64,000 nucleotides of DNA, taken from contig CP114060.1 in assembly GCA_026967495.1 (NCBI GenBank), positions 1,116,001 to 1,180,000 of the forward strand, in the 5' to 3' direction. The notes beneath the pieces were generated by a model that was not told the origin of the DNA, did no database searches, and saw only the letters and a program-made list of their open reading frames with translations. A program made the translations under genes and the position numbers. The DNA comes from Rouxiella badensis. Its GTDB lineage: Bacteria > Pseudomonadota > Gammaproteobacteria > Enterobacterales > Enterobacteriaceae. Shown piece after piece: positions 63,657 to 64,000 of this stretch (position 1 is the stretch's first letter; the number at the start of each line of letters is the position of its first letter).

Positions 63657-64000
63657 ATGGCAAAGCAACCGGGATTAGATTTTCAAAGTGCTAAAGGTGG
63701 ACTTGGCGAGCTGAAGCGCAGACTTTTGTTTGTTATCGGTGCGCTAATCGTTTTCCGTATCGGCTCTTTTATTCCGATCCCTGGTATTGATGCCGCTGTA
63801 CTTGCTAAATTGCTCGAGCAGCAAAGAGGCACCATCATTGAAATGTTTAACATGTTCTCTGGTGGTGCTCTCAGCCGTGCTTCGATCTTTGCTCTGGGGA
63901 TCATGCCGTATATTTCGGCATCGATTATTATCCAGCTGTTAACGGTGGTTCATCCAGCGCTGGCAGAAATTAAGAAAGAAGGGGAGGCTGGCCGTCGTAA
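63657..64000 (+). CDS. secY: Protein translocase subunit SecY, N-terminal part (runs off the window)
   Basis: SecY is the channel of the Sec translocon. The first 114 codons are present (MAKQPGLDFQSAKGGLGELK), covering TM1 (LLFVIGALIVFRIGSFIPIPG), the plug region and TM2 (LSRASIFALGIMPYISASII). The remaining roughly 330 residues lie beyond the window. It closes the visible part of the spc operon. Confidence 0.98.
   Translation, partial: MAKQPGLDFQSAKGGLGELKRRLLFVIGALIVFRIGSFIPIPGIDAAVLAKLLEQQRGTIIEMFNMFSGGALSRASIFALGIMPYISASIIIQLLTVVHPALAEIKKEGEAGRR

Noticed and set aside
1..64000. CRISPR array, prophage, insertion sequence, rRNA or tRNA genes
   Set aside because: Looked for by eye on both strands; no regular spaced repeats, phage or transposase proteins, or RNA-gene signatures were found.

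Overview
This 64 kb window is chromosomal backbone from a gamma-proteobacterium of the order Enterobacterales. The gene order (igaA-nudE-mrcA-hofMNOPQ-aroKB-damX-dam-rpe-gph-trpS, nirBD-cysG, ppiA, fic-pabA-argD-crp, prkB-yheUTS-kefGB-slyD-fkpA-tusDCB, then the str, S10 and spc ribosomal operons) is that of Escherichia coli and its relatives. Protein divergence, the absence of nirC and tsgA, and a palindromic intergenic repeat between rpsG and fusA of a kind I remember from Yersinia/Serratia point to the Yersiniaceae side (Serratia, Rahnella, Ewingella, Rouxiella or similar). The species cannot be fixed by eye.

Layout: 0-1.5 kb, stress regulator igaA and nudE. 1.5-8 kb, penicillin-binding protein 1a (mrcA) divergent from hofM-N-OP-Q, a type IV pilus-like DNA-uptake cluster. 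8.3-14.5 kb, aroK-aroB-damX-dam-rpe-gph-trpS. 14.6-19 kb, siroheme synthase cysG and nitrite reductase nirBD on the minus strand. 19-29 kb, codA, ppiA, yjgR, yhfG-fic, pabA, argD, yhfK, crp and yhfA. 29.2-32.8 kb, an accessory LysR regulator/MFS transporter/M20 amidohydrolase cassette. 32.8-35 kb, prkB-yheU-yheT. 35.1-39.4 kb, an accessory RhtB/LysE exporter and the tauABCD taurine operon. 39.4-48.4 kb, yheS, kefGB, yheV, slyD, slyX, fkpA, yheO and tusDCB. 48.4-53.9 kb, the str operon and bfd-bfr. 54.3-64 kb, the S10 and spc ribosomal protein operons, running off the end inside secY.

The most striking feature is not a gene. Fourteen coding sequences positions carry a +1 insertion that breaks the frame, and all 14 fall at a hexamer whose repaired form is GRGCYC (GAGCTC, GAGCCC or GGGCTC). 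They lie in nudE, mrcA, hofQ, aroK (twice), damX, dam, nirB, pabA, yhfA, the MFS gene, tauA, tauB and kefB. Removing one base at each site restores the expected protein, several at exactly the E. coli length (AroK 173 aa, TauB 255 aa). Essential genes are hit, so true pseudogenes are not credible. The simplest explanation is systematic basecalling error at a methylated GRGCYC motif in single-molecule data, which would mean the strain carries a GRGCYC-specific methyltransferase or restriction-modification system (BanII/Eco24I/EcoT38I type) outside the window. A second, smaller error class consists of one-base contractions, mostly in homopolymers (hofM, hofN, dam, yjgR, the MFS gene twice, rplW), which also fits single-molecule sequencing.

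I annotate the broken genes as intact CDS spanning their frame breaks and give the break position in each entry. No rRNA or tRNA gene, CRISPR array, prophage or insertion sequence was recognised.
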